A DNA stretch of 64,000 bases from Brachybacterium sp. YJGR34 (GTDB lineage Bacteria; Actinomycetota; Actinomycetes; Actinomycetales; Dermabacteraceae). The translations under genes were made by a program, and so were the position numbers. The notes beneath the pieces were generated by a model. It saw only the letters and a program-made list of their open reading frames with translations, was not told the origin of the DNA and did not search any database. The stretch is from contig NZ_PNFB01000002.1 in assembly GCF_003347015.1 (NCBI RefSeq), forward strand, positions 186,001-250,000, in the 5' to 3' direction. Positions 38,142 to 47,075 of the stretch are shown piece by piece; the first letter of the stretch is position 1; each line of letters opens with the position of its first letter.

Positions 38142-38207
38142 AGGACGGCCAGAATATGCACAGGAAGGCCGCATCGAGGGCCTTCGTGCGCATATTCTGG
38201 CCGTCCT
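38142..38207. repeat. Long compound hairpin with AT-rich arms
   Basis: Outer arms 38142-38159 and 38190-38207 pair perfectly over 18 bp. An inner stem GAAGGCC/GGCCTTC (38164-38170, 38179-38185) closes on an 8-nt loop. The arm sequence CAGAATATGC is unusually AT-rich here. Confidence 0.75.
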
Positions 38208-38243
38208 TCACCGTGGGCGAGGCGCCCGCCAGCGATCTTCCGG

Positions 38244-38286
38244 CGCAGAACAGGCCGCGAGCATCACGCTCACGGCCTGTTCTGCG
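38244..38286 (-). terminator. Terminator between a plus-strand gene and ectC
   Basis: Nineteen-nt arms (38244-38262 and 38268-38286) pair with one mismatch. The arm sequence AGAACAGGCCG recurs in the hairpin at 62186-62224. Confidence 0.8.
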
Positions 38287-38336
38287 TCAGGTCAGGCGGT
38301 GCTGTCTGCCTGGTCTGTTCCTCGCCCGTGCGTCGA

Positions 38337-38732
38337 TCAGGCGGTCTCCTCGACCACCAGGGGGTACACGCCGTTCTCGTCGTGGACCTCGCGGCCGGTG
38401 ACCGGCGGGTTGAACACGCACACGCACTTGATCTCCTGGCGGACCCGGACCTTGTGCTTGTCGTGGTCGTTGAGCAGGTACAGGGTGCCCGGGGCGAGCT
38501 GGTGCACCTCGCCGGTGGCCATGTCCTCGATCTCGCCCTCGCCCTGGGTGACGAAGACGGCCTCGATGTGGTTGGCGTACCAGAAGTAGCTCTCGGTGCC
38601 CTCGTACAGGGTGGTCTCGTGCACGGAGAAGCCCACACCCTCCTTGGCCAGGATGATGCGCTTGGAGCGCCAGGTGTCGGACTTGATGTCGGCGTCGGTG
38701 TCCTCGACATCGGCGAGCGAGCGGACGAGCAT
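38337..38732 (-). CDS. ectC: L-ectoine synthase
   Basis: The 131-residue cupin closes N-gamma-acetyl-diaminobutyrate into ectoine. It begins [20 protein letters not shown] and carries [16 protein letters not shown] and [11 protein letters not shown], typical metal-cupin segments of EctC. It is the third gene of ectABC, 103 bp downstream of ectB. No ectoine hydroxylase gene follows. Confidence 0.96.
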   Translation of the reverse strand: MLVRSLADVEDTDADIKSDTWRSKRIILAKEGVGFSVHETTLYEGTESYFWYANHIEAVFVTQGEGEIEDMATGEVHQLAPGTLYLLNDHDKHKVRVRQEIKCVCVFNPPVTGREVHDENGVYPLVVEETA

Positions 38733-38835
38733 GGTGGGTTCCTTCCGGTGGATGGTCCAGGGGACCTGCGGGCCGGTGGGCACGCAGGGCGTCGGCCCGC
38801 CGCACGGGACGACGGGCCGACGGGGGTGGGGGGTC

Positions 38836-40125
38836 TCAGGCGCCGAGGGCCTCGGCGACGGCCTTCTCGATGATGTCCAGGCCGGCGCGCAGCTGCTCCT
38901 CGGGGATGGTGAGGGCGGGCAGCAGCTTGACGACCTCGTCGTCGGGACCGGAGGTCTCCACGAGCAGACCCTCCTCGAAGGCCTGGGCGGCGACCTGCCC
39001 GGCCAGCTCACCGGAGGGCAGCTGCAGACCGCGGGCGAGGCCGCGACCCTTGACGATCAGCTCGTGCTCCTCGAAGCGGGCGGCGATCTGGTTGAAGCGG
39101 CTCTCGACGTAGGCACCCTTGGCGATGGTGACCTTCTCGAACTCGTCGTCGCTCCAGAACAGGTCGATCGCGGCGGTGGCGGAGGCGAAGGCCGGGCCGA
39201 AGCCGCGGAAGGTGCCGTTGTGCTCGCCGGGCTCCCAGATGTCGAGCTCGGGCTTGATGAGCGTCAGGGCCAGCGGCATGCCGTAGCCGCTGATCGACTT
39301 CGAGAGCGTGACCATGTCCGGCACGATCCCCGCCTCCTCGAAGCTGAAGAAGCCGCCGGTGCGGCCGCAGCCCATCTGGATGTCGTCGACGATCAGCAGG
39401 ATCTCGTGCTCGGCGCACAGGGCGGCGAGGCCGCGCAGCCACTCGGCGCGGGCGGCGTTGATGCCGCCCTCGCCCTGGACGGTCTCCACGATCACCGCGG
39501 CGGGCTTGTTCAGGCCGCTGCCGCCGTCGGAGAGGAGGCGCTCGAGGTACATGTGGTCCGGCACGATCTGGCCGAAGTAGTCGTCGAAGGGCATCGGCGT
39601 GGCATGCACCAGGGGGATGCCGGCGCCGCCGCGCTTCATCGAGTTGCCGGTGACGGACAGGGCGCCCAGCGTCATGCCGTGGAAGCCGTTCGTGAAGCTG
39701 ACCACGGACTCGCGCCCGGTGACCTTGCGGGCCAGCTTCAGCGCGGCCTCGACGGCGTTGGCGCCGCCCGGGCCGGGGAAGGCGACCTTGTAGTCCAGGC
39801 CGCGGGGCTGGAGGATCTTCTCGTCGAAGGTCTGCAGGAACTGGCGGCGCACATCGGTGAACATGTCCAGGCCGTGCACGACGCGGTCCTCGACGAAGTG
39901 GTCGATGACGACCTTCTTCAGCTCGGGGTGGTTGTGGCCGTAGTTCAGGGTGCCGGCGCCGGCGAAGAAGTCGATGTACTCGCGGCCGTCCTCCGCGGTG
40001 AGCACGGAGCCCTTCGCGTGGGTGAAGACGGCGGGCCAGCCGCGGGAGTAGCTGCGGACCTCGGACTCGAGCTCGACGGGATCCTCGCTGCGGCGAGTGG
40101 TGGGCTTCGGTGCGGTCGTGGTCAT
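38836..40125 (-). CDS. ectB: Diaminobutyrate-2-oxoglutarate aminotransferase
   Basis: The 429-residue class III PLP aminotransferase converts aspartate semialdehyde to 2,4-diaminobutyrate. Motifs: [15 protein letters not shown] at the start, [20 protein letters not shown], and the PLP lysine in [12 protein letters not shown]. Length fits EctB. The ATG at 40125 follows a GGGAGATG ribosome site. It sits between ectA and ectC on the minus strand. Confidence 0.95.
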   Translation of the reverse strand: MTTTAPKPTTRRSEDPVELESEVRSYSRGWPAVFTHAKGSVLTAEDGREYIDFFAGAGTLNYGHNHPELKKVVIDHFVEDRVVHGLDMFTDVRRQFLQTFDEKILQPRGLDYKVAFPGPGGANAVEAALKLARKVTGRESVVSFTNGFHGMTLGALSVTGNSMKRGGAGIPLVHATPMPFDDYFGQIVPDHMYLERLLSDGGSGLNKPAAVIVETVQGEGGINAARAEWLRGLAALCAEHEILLIVDDIQMGCGRTGGFFSFEEAGIVPDMVTLSKSISGYGMPLALTLIKPELDIWEPGEHNGTFRGFGPAFASATAAIDLFWSDDEFEKVTIAKGAYVESRFNQIAARFEEHELIVKGRGLARGLQLPSGELAGQVAAQAFEEGLLVETSGPDDEVVKLLPALTIPEEQLRAGLDIIEKAVAEALGA

Positions 40126-40223
40126 GACATCTCCCTGGGTGGGTGGGTGCGGGTGGTCTGTGGGGCGGCCTGCGGGCGCGCCGGGGCGCCCGTGCCGACG
40201 GTGGCCGGTCGGGTCCGGTGGGT

Positions 40224-40799
40224 TCAGGAGGCGCTGCCGAGGTCGCTGATGAGGTGGAGCTGCTCGGCGGCGTGGCCCGGATCGGGGAAGTGGGACTCCT
40301 CGAACAGCGGCGTCACGTGGTGCGTGGCGCCGTGGCGCTCCGCGAAGGCGGCGAACAGCCGCTGGGAGGCGGTGTTGTCCTCGGTGATGGTGGATTCGAG
40401 GGTGCGGACCTGCGGGAGGTCCGCCACCAGCGCATCGAGCAGGCGGGCGGCGATCCGCCGGCCCCGCTGGGAGGAGTCCACGGCGATCTGCCAGATGAAC
40501 AGGTGCTCCGGCGCGTCGGGCCGGAGGTAGCCGAGCACGTAGCCGACGGCCTCGCCGTCCTGCACCGCCAGCCGGCAGGTGGCCCCGAAGTCGCGGGCCA
40601 TCAGCAGGTAGGCGTAGGAGGTGTTCAGATCGAGCGCCCCGGAATCGCGGGCGATCCGCCACATGGCCGCACCGTCGGGATGGACGGTGGAGCGGATCTC
40701 GAGGCCGTCCGCGGCGCCATCGGCGCCGGTGGAGGCGGGTCCTGCGGTCGAGCGGGGGGTCGGAAGGCGGTCATCTGTCGGCGTGGTCAACTGGCCCAT
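40224..40799 (-). CDS. ectA: L-2,4-diaminobutyrate acetyltransferase
   Basis: The 191-residue GNAT acetyltransferase catalyses the second ectoine step. After a ~35-residue variable start it has DLNTSYAYLLMARDFGATC, then FIWQIAVDSSQRGRRIAARL (acetyl-CoA motif) and LESTITEDNTASQRLF, all typical of EctA. ectB begins 98 bp downstream. It heads the operon. Upstream sequence has TAGCGT as a possible -10, but no osmotic regulator gene (ectR) is nearby. Confidence 0.94.
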   Translation of the reverse strand: MGQLTTPTDDRLPTPRSTAGPASTGADGAADGLEIRSTVHPDGAAMWRIARDSGALDLNTSYAYLLMARDFGATCRLAVQDGEAVGYVLGYLRPDAPEHLFIWQIAVDSSQRGRRIAARLLDALVADLPQVRTLESTITEDNTASQRLFAAFAERHGATHHVTPLFEESHFPDPGHAAEQLHLISDLGSAS

Positions 40800-41151
40800 C
40801 ACGATCCCCAACGCTAACGAGAACGCCGTCAGATGTGGACCCCGGGCCCCGAGAACGGGGGGCTTCCTCGGAGTGTCGTGACCTAAACGTGATGCCCGAG
40901 GATCCGTGGATCGGATTGTCGGACAAGGGGGCATCCCTCCGTGCGGCCTGCGGCGATGTGGTCGCCCGGCACGGGCCGCCCGGGCGGTCGGCGCACCCTC
41001 GTGTGGCATGCGTCACGACCGCGGGGTCGGGCGGCCCTCGCGCGCGCGGGTACGTCAGAGGCGCTGGACGGCGTCGCAGAGCGTCCCGCGGCCTCTCGCC
41101 GACTGGTCGGTGGTGGGGGTGCGGCGGGGCCGCCCGATACCGTCGAGCCCC
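40800..41151. other. Divergent promoter region between ectA and AGCS gene
   Basis: This 352-bp gap holds the promoters of ectABC (minus) and the symporter (plus). TACCGT at 41138-41143 could be a -10 for the symporter. I see no gene or clear repeat. Confidence 0.5.
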
Positions 41152-42663
41152 ATGACGTTCCTCGAATCGCTCAACGAGTTCCTCGGTGCCTCCGAAGGAT
41201 GGCTGTGGACCTGGGTCGGGATGCCGGTCGTCGTGGTGCTGGCCCTCTACTTCACGGTCCGCACCCGCGGCGTGCAGTTCCGGATGTTCCCCGCGATGCT
41301 CTCCTCCATCACCGAGCGCGCGCAGCGCGAGGCGGTCGCCGGCCCCGGATCGCGCCGCCCCCGCACCAAGTCGCTCAGCGCCTTCCAGGCCTTCAGCGTC
41401 TCCGCCGCCGCGCGCGTGGGCACCGGCAACATCTCCGGCGTCGCCGGAGCGATCTTCCTGGGCGGCCCCGGCGCTGTGCTGTGGATGTGGGTGATGTGCC
41501 TGCTGACCGCCTCCGCCAGCTTCATCGAGTCCACCCTCGCGCAGCTGTGGAAGACCCGTGGCTCGGACACCTACAAGGGCGGTCCCGCCTACTACATCCA
41601 GCGCGGACTGGGCAGCCGGGGCTTCGGCATGTTCTTCGCCATTCTGTTCATCTTCTGCTTCGCCCTGGCCTTCACCTCGCTGCAGGCCAACACCATCGTC
41701 GATGCGGTCACCGGCGCCGTCGGCGTCTACGCCGATCCGGCCTCGCTGTCCTGGCTCGCCCCGGCCCTCGGCATCGTCCTGGCCGTGCTGACCGCCGCGA
41801 TCATCTTCGGCGGCATGCGCCGCGTGGCCCGGGTCGCGCAGAGCATGGTGCCGCTGATGGCGATGCTCTACCTGCTGATCGGCCTCGTGGTGGTGGCGCT
41901 GAACCTCGGCGAGCTGCCGCGCGTCATCTCCCAGATCGTCACCGAGGCCTTCTCCCCGCAGGCCGCGATCGGCGGCGGCATCGGTGCCGTGATCGCCGGC
42001 GGCGTCCAGCGCGGCATGCTCTCCAACGAGGCCGGCATGGGCTCGGTCCCGAACGTTGCCGCCACCGCCTCGGTGAGCCACCCCGTCAAGCAGGGCCTGG
42101 TGCAGAGCCTCGGCGTCTACTTCGACACCCTGCTGATCTGCACCATCACCGCATTCATCGTGCTCGTCGCCTTCCCTGACATCACCGCCGGGGGCGAGGG
42201 CCTGGTGATGGTCCAGCAGTCGCTGTCCGAGAACCTCGGCGGCTGGTCCGCGATCCTGCTGGCCGCGATCATGTTCCTGCTCGCCTTCACCTCGGTGCTG
42301 GGCAACTTCTCCTACGGCGAGGCGAACATGCACTTCCTCACCGCGAAGCGCGGCTGGCACATCGCCTTCGGCCTCGCCGTGGTGGGCGTGGTGCTCATCG
42401 GCTCGATGATCGCCGTGGATCTCGCCTGGGCGATCGCCGGCGTCAGCATGGTCTTCATCGCGCTGGTGAACTTCGTGGTCATCACCCTGCTCACCCCGAC
42501 GGCGCTCAAGCTGCTGCGGCACTATCAGCAGCAGCGCTCCCAGGGCCTCGACCCGATCTTCCTGGCGCAGGACCTGCCGGAGATCCCGAACGTCGAGGTG
42601 TGGGTGGACGAGGACGTCAGCGACTACCAGGACGTGCGCAGCGCAGGCTCGGCCTCCCGCTGA
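41152..42663 (+). CDS. Sodium:alanine/glycine symporter (AGCS family)
   Basis: The 503-residue transporter has about eleven helices and the AGCS hallmarks GTGNISGVAGAIFLGGPGA, KGGPAYYIQRGLG and NEAGMGSVPNVAATA. It imports alanine or glycine with Na+. The Mrp antiporter at the start of the window would help keep the Na+ gradient it needs. The TACCGT upstream and only 8 nt to the ATG suggest a short or absent leader. It is divergent from ectA. Confidence 0.93.
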   Translation: MTFLESLNEFLGASEGWLWTWVGMPVVVVLALYFTVRTRGVQFRMFPAMLSSITERAQREAVAGPGSRRPRTKSLSAFQAFSVSAAARVGTGNISGVAGAIFLGGPGAVLWMWVMCLLTASASFIESTLAQLWKTRGSDTYKGGPAYYIQRGLGSRGFGMFFAILFIFCFALAFTSLQANTIVDAVTGAVGVYADPASLSWLAPALGIVLAVLTAAIIFGGMRRVARVAQSMVPLMAMLYLLIGLVVVALNLGELPRVISQIVTEAFSPQAAIGGGIGAVIAGGVQRGMLSNEAGMGSVPNVAATASVSHPVKQGLVQSLGVYFDTLLICTITAFIVLVAFPDITAGGEGLVMVQQSLSENLGGWSAILLAAIMFLLAFTSVLGNFSYGEANMHFLTAKRGWHIAFGLAVVGVVLIGSMIAVDLAWAIAGVSMVFIALVNFVVITLLTPTALKLLRHYQQQRSQGLDPIFLAQDLPEIPNVEVWVDEDVSDYQDVRSAGSASR

Positions 42664-42791
42664 TCACCCCCGTGGCGCCGAGCGGGAGGCCCGGCGCCAC
42701 GGCGGGGGAGCGGTGCCCGTCCACGGCGCCGGACGCCGCAGAGGAGCGCGTCGGGGCGCCGGTACGATGGGCGGGCCCGCCTGGCGGGTCG

Positions 42792-42864
42792 GGGCCTATA
42801 GCTCAGCTGGCAGAGCAGCGGACTTTTAATCCGCGGGTCGTGGGTTCGATCCCCACTGGGCCCA
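42792..42864 (+). tRNA. tRNA-Lys (TTT)
   Basis: GGGCCTATAGCTCAGCTGG opens the gene, TTT is in the anticodon loop CTTTTAA, and TGGGCCC plus A closes it. CCA is not encoded. No second copy of its 3' end was seen downstream. Confidence 0.96.
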
Positions 42865-42981
42865 CCCTGGCCGGAGCCATGATCGTGGCTCCGGGGGTCG
42901 GCATGATCAGGGCGAGCACAGCGACGCGCCCGTGTGTCCTCTCATCTCGCGTCAGGTCCTCGTCGGACTCCACGGCAGGGA

Positions 42982-43449
42982 TCAGCGAACCGTGACCGTG
43001 ATGAGCCGCGGCTCGACAGGCCCCCCAGGGCCCTGGTCGCAGTCTTCCTCCACCGCGGTGCGGTAGCAGTAGAGCGTGTGCACGGTGGTCGTACCGGCCG
43101 CTTCTCCCGTGAGCTCCAGCGCAAGCGGAGTGCTGCTGCCCGGAGCCTCGTCGGCGTCGTCGACGCCGGCGACATCACTGCCGGCGACCATCGTCGCGTC
43201 CACGACGCCTTCCGGTTCCTCCCGGACTACCCCCCAGTCGTCTCCGACGCCGGGACTGAACTCCCCGAAGGAGACCTGGACCGTCTCCCCGACGTCGAGA
43301 TCCACTGTGCGTGCCCCCTCCGGGAGCATCTCGGTCTTCTCAGCGGGAGGATTCTCGAGGGCCGGAGAGCACGCGGGCAGCGCCGCACTGAGGCATGACA
43401 CGACGAGGAGAGTTCCTGCGGGCCGCCACCGGCGCACACGATGCATCAT
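42982..43449 (-). CDS. Lipoprotein resembling I42 (chagasin-like) cysteine-protease inhibitors
   Basis: The 155-residue protein has a basic start, a hydrophobic stretch and lipobox LPAC (Cys27), so it is a surface lipoprotein. The mature domain reads VDLDVGETVQVSFGEFSPGV then GDDWGVV, in the position of the chagasin loop NPTTGYSW, and later LTGEAAGTTTVHTLYCYRT, like the second half of the I42 fold. This likeness is by eye and tentative. It is divergent from a calpain-type effector gene with an inverted repeat between them, suggesting an immunity role. A second ATG three bases downstream is an equal start choice. Confidence 0.55.
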   Translation of the reverse strand: MMHRVRRWRPAGTLLVVSCLSAALPACSPALENPPAEKTEMLPEGARTVDLDVGETVQVSFGEFSPGVGDDWGVVREEPEGVVDATMVAGSDVAGVDDADEAPGSSTPLALELTGEAAGTTTVHTLYCYRTAVEEDCDQGPGGPVEPRLITVTVR

Positions 43450-43533
43450 GACCTCAGCGTGCCTCCTCGTCCGATCGTGGGGCGCGCCCTGCGGCGGGCG
43501 GACGTCCCCTTGGCGTGCGGTCCCGGGGCGCCC

Positions 43534-43552
43534 TACAGTGACAGCCACTGTA
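43534..43552. promoter_or_regulatory. Inverted repeat between inhibitor-like and effector genes
   Basis: TACAGTG (43534-43540) and CACTGTA (43546-43552) form a perfect 7-bp inverted repeat with a 5-bp centre. It lies midway in the divergent promoter region. Confidence 0.6.
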
Positions 43553-43599
43553 ATGCAGCCCACGTCCGCACCGCCGTGAGCGGCGTCCAGGAGGCATCC

Positions 43600-43905
43600 A
43601 TGTCCCATGAAGAGATCCAGGCTTTCCCGCTCGCGTCGCGGAGGCGGTGGAACGGTGCGCTGATCAGCATCGCCGGAGCCAAGAGCGGCCCGGACGAGCC
43701 GAGCCGCGCGCGCCTGCAGATCTCCACGGGGGACGGCGCGCAGACGGTGACGCTGGCCGAGGGAGAGAGCGTCGACATCCCGGGGGTCGGCACCATTCGG
43801 CTGGACGGGGTGGACACGGAACCGCCAGGGGAGCGTCCGCGACCCGCCCCAGGGGCCGGGCAGGTTCGACTCGGACTGACACCGGGTGACCACGGAACCT
43901 CATGA
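43600..43905 (+). CDS. Small beta-rich protein upstream of the calpain effector
   Basis: The 101-residue protein has no signal peptide and consists mainly of beta-type segments such as WNGALISIAGAKSG, RARLQISTGDGAQTVTLAEG and IPGVGTIRLDGVD, with a Pro-rich tail. I do not recognise a family. CAGGAGG sits 5-8 nt before the ATG. Its end overlaps the start of the WXG100-calpain gene by 4 bp, so both are co-translated; a chaperone or cytoplasmic partner role is a guess. Confidence 0.65.
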   Translation: MSHEEIQAFPLASRRRWNGALISIAGAKSGPDEPSRARLQISTGDGAQTVTLAEGESVDIPGVGTIRLDGVDTEPPGERPRPAPGAGQVRLGLTPGDHGTS

Positions 43906-45035
43906 GCTTCCTCGGTGCCGACACGGCGCAGCTCGTGCAGTGTGCGAGGCGCTACGAAGCACGGGCGGGGGACCTCGCATCGACCGGGGAGTGGCTGCGC
44001 TCAACGACTGCCGCTGTCTCCTGGACCGGACCGGATGCAGAACTGTTCCGGGCACGAACTCACGAGGTCTGCGCTCGCCTCATCGACCTGGAGGAGCGGC
44101 TGCGGGGGTTCGCTGCTGAACTCGACCGTGAAGCCGAGGAACAGAACGCTGTCTCCGCTCCGGAAGGAGGAGCCGGCGGGGGAGAGGGAGCACCGTCCCG
44201 CTCGAACACCGACGAGGGCATCGGCCGGAACGGGGATCGCCAGCCGATCGACGAGGGGATCCCTGACGACGACGAGTCCCTCTCTCCGGAGAACCTCGCA
44301 CAGGGACGGTGGGGTGACTGCGGCCTCCTCGCCTCCTTCGGGGCGCTGGGACACATGGACCCGGAGTTCCTGCGCCAGCAGGTCGAGGAGGGCCCCTCCG
44401 GTGTGTACACGGTGACGATGTACGACGAGCACGGGGACCCGGTGACCTACCGGATCGAGCGGGAGATCCTGGCCGACGGCGCCACCGGAGAATCCGGCGA
44501 GCAGACTCTCGCCAGCATCTACGAGGAAGCCTGGATGATGCACAACGGGGGCGACTACGAAGCGCTCAACGGCATCTTCCCCGAGGACGCGCTCGAGGCG
44601 ATGACCGGCCAGCCGGCATCCCGGTACGCCGGCGATGACCGGCCGGGACTCGAGGAGATGGCGACCATGCTCGACGAAGGGCGCCCGATCGTCGCCGACA
44701 CCGCCGGGAACGAGATGCCCGACGACTCCCGCATCGTCGGCACGCACGCCTACTCGGTGACGGCGGTGGACCGCGAGAACGGCACCGTGACCGTGGTGAA
44801 CCCGTGGGGCGCCGAGGGGATGGATGACCCGAACGGGCCTCAGGAGACCGTCGAGATGTCCATCGAGGAGTTCCGCGAGAACTTCGTGACGACGACGGTG
44901 GGCCGCATCGGCCCCCGTGGCGACGACGGCGATTCCGGGGGCATCCTCGGTGACTTCGGAGACGCCATCGGAGACGCTGTCGACGACGTGGTCGACGGCA
45001 CGACATCTGCCTTCGACTGGATGACGGGGAACTGA
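43902..45035 (+). CDS. WXG100-like domain fused to a calpain-type cysteine protease
   Basis: Residues 1-80 are helical with W41-T-G43 (AVSWTGPDAELF), like a WXG100 domain. After a Gly/Glu linker, residues ~125-330 hold a papain-superfamily protease of the calpain (C2) kind: Cys140 in RWGDCGLLASFGALG, His282 in VGTHAYSV and Asn300 in VVNPWGAEG. All three triad residues are present, so it is probably active. The C-terminal ~45 residues are acidic and glycine-rich. It may be a secreted type VII-like effector; no secretion machinery is in the window. The next gene is an unrelated methyltransferase. Confidence 0.82.
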   Translation: MSFLGADTAQLVQCARRYEARAGDLASTGEWLRSTTAAVSWTGPDAELFRARTHEVCARLIDLEERLRGFAAELDREAEEQNAVSAPEGGAGGGEGAPSRSNTDEGIGRNGDRQPIDEGIPDDDESLSPENLAQGRWGDCGLLASFGALGHMDPEFLRQQVEEGPSGVYTVTMYDEHGDPVTYRIEREILADGATGESGEQTLASIYEEAWMMHNGGDYEALNGIFPEDALEAMTGQPASRYAGDDRPGLEEMATMLDEGRPIVADTAGNEMPDDSRIVGTHAYSVTAVDRENGTVTVVNPWGAEGMDDPNGPQETVEMSIEEFRENFVTTTVGRIGPRGDDGDSGGILGDFGDAIGDAVDDVVDGTTSAFDWMTGN

Positions 45036-45138
45036 ACCACGATCACCGCTCATTGCCCCGGACACCCGCGTGCACGAACGTGTCGAGGACGTCCTGACCT
45101 CATACACCTGGATCGTGGCTCTGCGCCGAGGGGGACTG

Positions 45139-45855
45139 ATGAAGTACTACGAGCGAGAACATGTCGACGCCTACGCACGGATCCGGGCCGAAGGCCTGGA
45201 CCAGTGGAACGACCTCCACGACGAGGACAGCGCGCGGGGTTATGACCGCTTCGCTGCGCGCCACGCCCTCGAGCGCGAGCTGCCGGGTCAGGGAGCCGGC
45301 CGCACCGTGTTCGAGTACGGGTGCGGCACGGGAGGAGCCGCGTGTTTCATGGCGTCGCGCGGCTACTCGGTCCACGCGATGGACCTGGTCCCTGATGCGA
45401 TCCATATCGCTCGCGAGCGGGCGGCGAGCCGCGGCCTCGAGGTCGAGTTCGAGGTGGGCGACATCTGCCGAGGGGCAGGGCCTCGTCATCCTGTGGACTA
45501 CGTGGTCGATTGCTTCTGCCTGCAGTCCATCGTTGCCGATGAGGACCGGGCAGCTGTCCTGAACGGCGTGCACCGATCGCTGAAGCCGGACGGGATCTTC
45601 GTGCTGACAACCGCGATGTTCGAACCTGCCAGGGACTACGGCGCTGACTGGTATGACCCCGACACAGGGATCGTATGGACGCACAGCTCGCGCGGCACGG
45701 GAGGGGCGCGACTGCTGGGAGGCACGTGGTTCGCCCCGATCCGTCGTCATCTGAGGCCTGCTGATCTCCGGCGCGAGCTGGAGATGCACGGTCTGGCCGT
45801 CATCGCTCAATCAGGGGAGTTCGGGGGAGAGGTCGTCTGCACGAGGCTCGGATAG
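45139..45855 (+). CDS. Class I SAM-dependent methyltransferase
   Basis: The 238-residue protein has the SAM-binding motif I FEYGCGTGGAACFMASRG near residue 65, motif II HAMDLVPDAIHIARERAAS and motif III/IV VVDCFCLQSIVADEDRAA. Start: ATG at 45139, preceded by GAGGGGGA; an upstream in-frame GTG is possible but adds an unrelated leader. The substrate is not evident. It follows the WXG100-calpain gene after 103 bp in the same direction. Confidence 0.8.
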   Translation: MKYYEREHVDAYARIRAEGLDQWNDLHDEDSARGYDRFAARHALERELPGQGAGRTVFEYGCGTGGAACFMASRGYSVHAMDLVPDAIHIARERAASRGLEVEFEVGDICRGAGPRHPVDYVVDCFCLQSIVADEDRAAVLNGVHRSLKPDGIFVLTTAMFEPARDYGADWYDPDTGIVWTHSSRGTGGARLLGGTWFAPIRRHLRPADLRRELEMHGLAVIAQSGEFGGEVVCTRLG

Positions 45856-46043
45856 TGCCGGACCGGGGTGCACCCGAGAAAGAGGGGCCCGAGCAGTGTT
45901 CGGGCTCTGCCAGTCCGTCAGCTGCTCATCCATGCAGCGTCGGGGAGGCCCCTGGCCGGGTGGATGAGCCGGTGACGTCGACCGTCAGGACAGCTGCGAT
46001 CAAGGAAGGGCGCGCGACGGCGATCGTCTGCCACGATGCCCCC

Positions 46044-46985
46044 ATGACCTGGCTCCCCTCCACCGACTCCTCGTTCCGCGCCCGCGTGCTCGCCCAGGAC
46101 GACGCCGCGTGCAGGCCGTGGCTGGAAGCGATCTCTGATGTTCCCGAGGAGCTCGCTCGACGATGGCACCTTGAGCGGTCCGGGGAACCACTCTTCGGCG
46201 GTGCCAGCATCGTCATCCCCGTTCTCCTGCCGGACGCTCGCCCTGCGGCGCTGAAGCTGGCCTCCCCGATCGCCGACGCGCGCGCGGAGCACCGCGCGCT
46301 CAGCGCGCTGGCGGGCCACGGCGCCGTCGAGGTCTACGACGCGGACCTCGAGCGCAGTGCCCTCCTCCTCGAGCACATCCCTGGCCCGACCCTTGCCGAG
46401 CACACCCACCCCGCGGACCCTCTCCGTGCCGCCGCCATAGCCGGCGGCGTCGCCAGGAGCATCGCCTCCGTGCCCGCGCCCGACGATGCGCCACGTCTCG
46501 CGGAAGGCATCGACAAGTGGCTCGCACAGCTCGACGAACAGCACGCCGAGGCACACCGTATGGGCGCAGCCCTCCCTGAGGACATGTTCGCCGCCGCCGT
46601 GCACCGCGTGCAGCGACTGGGAGAGAGCCACCACGCGACGCTCACCCACGGGGACCTCAGCTTTGCGAACATCATGCGCAGATCACCGGGCGAGTGGGTG
46701 GCCATCGACCCCTCCTACCTCGCGGGTCCCCGCGAGAACGAAGCCCACACCATCCTGCGAAGCACGTTGACCTCGATCGTGGGCTCCACGGACCCTGTCG
46801 CGACGATGGCCGACCTGAACCGCAGCTTCTGCGAGGCCGCCAGTGCGGACGAAGGCCTCGCACTGGACATCTCGTACGCGAGGTTCGTCGCCTCCTACTA
46901 CTGGGAAGCTCAACACCACGGCGACCCCGTGAACATCGAGAACCTGTGCACGGCGACTCGATATGCCGGTCAGCTGCTGACGTAA
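46044..46985 (+). CDS. Aminoglycoside 6-phosphotransferase-like kinase (APH(6)/StrB type)
   Basis: The 313-residue protein resembles streptomycin/hydroxyurea kinases: VIPVLLPDARPAALKLASPI (ATP site with the Lys), LERSALLLEHIPGPTL, and the catalytic HGDLSFANIM near residue 205 followed by WVAIDPSYLAGPRENE with the metal Asp. A longer open frame exists upstream, but the ATG at 46044 matches the family start. It may confer resistance or act on an own metabolite; the substrate is not predictable. Confidence 0.78.
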   Translation: MTWLPSTDSSFRARVLAQDDAACRPWLEAISDVPEELARRWHLERSGEPLFGGASIVIPVLLPDARPAALKLASPIADARAEHRALSALAGHGAVEVYDADLERSALLLEHIPGPTLAEHTHPADPLRAAAIAGGVARSIASVPAPDDAPRLAEGIDKWLAQLDEQHAEAHRMGAALPEDMFAAAVHRVQRLGESHHATLTHGDLSFANIMRRSPGEWVAIDPSYLAGPRENEAHTILRSTLTSIVGSTDPVATMADLNRSFCEAASADEGLALDISYARFVASYYWEAQHHGDPVNIENLCTATRYAGQLLT

Positions 46986-47075
46986 ATGCTGTCCCGAGCG
47001 CCCAGCTGGCCGAGGACGGGCCGTGCCCGGGTGGCAGGCGCATTGCGGACCGACGGAACCCAGAGCGGGAAGCAC

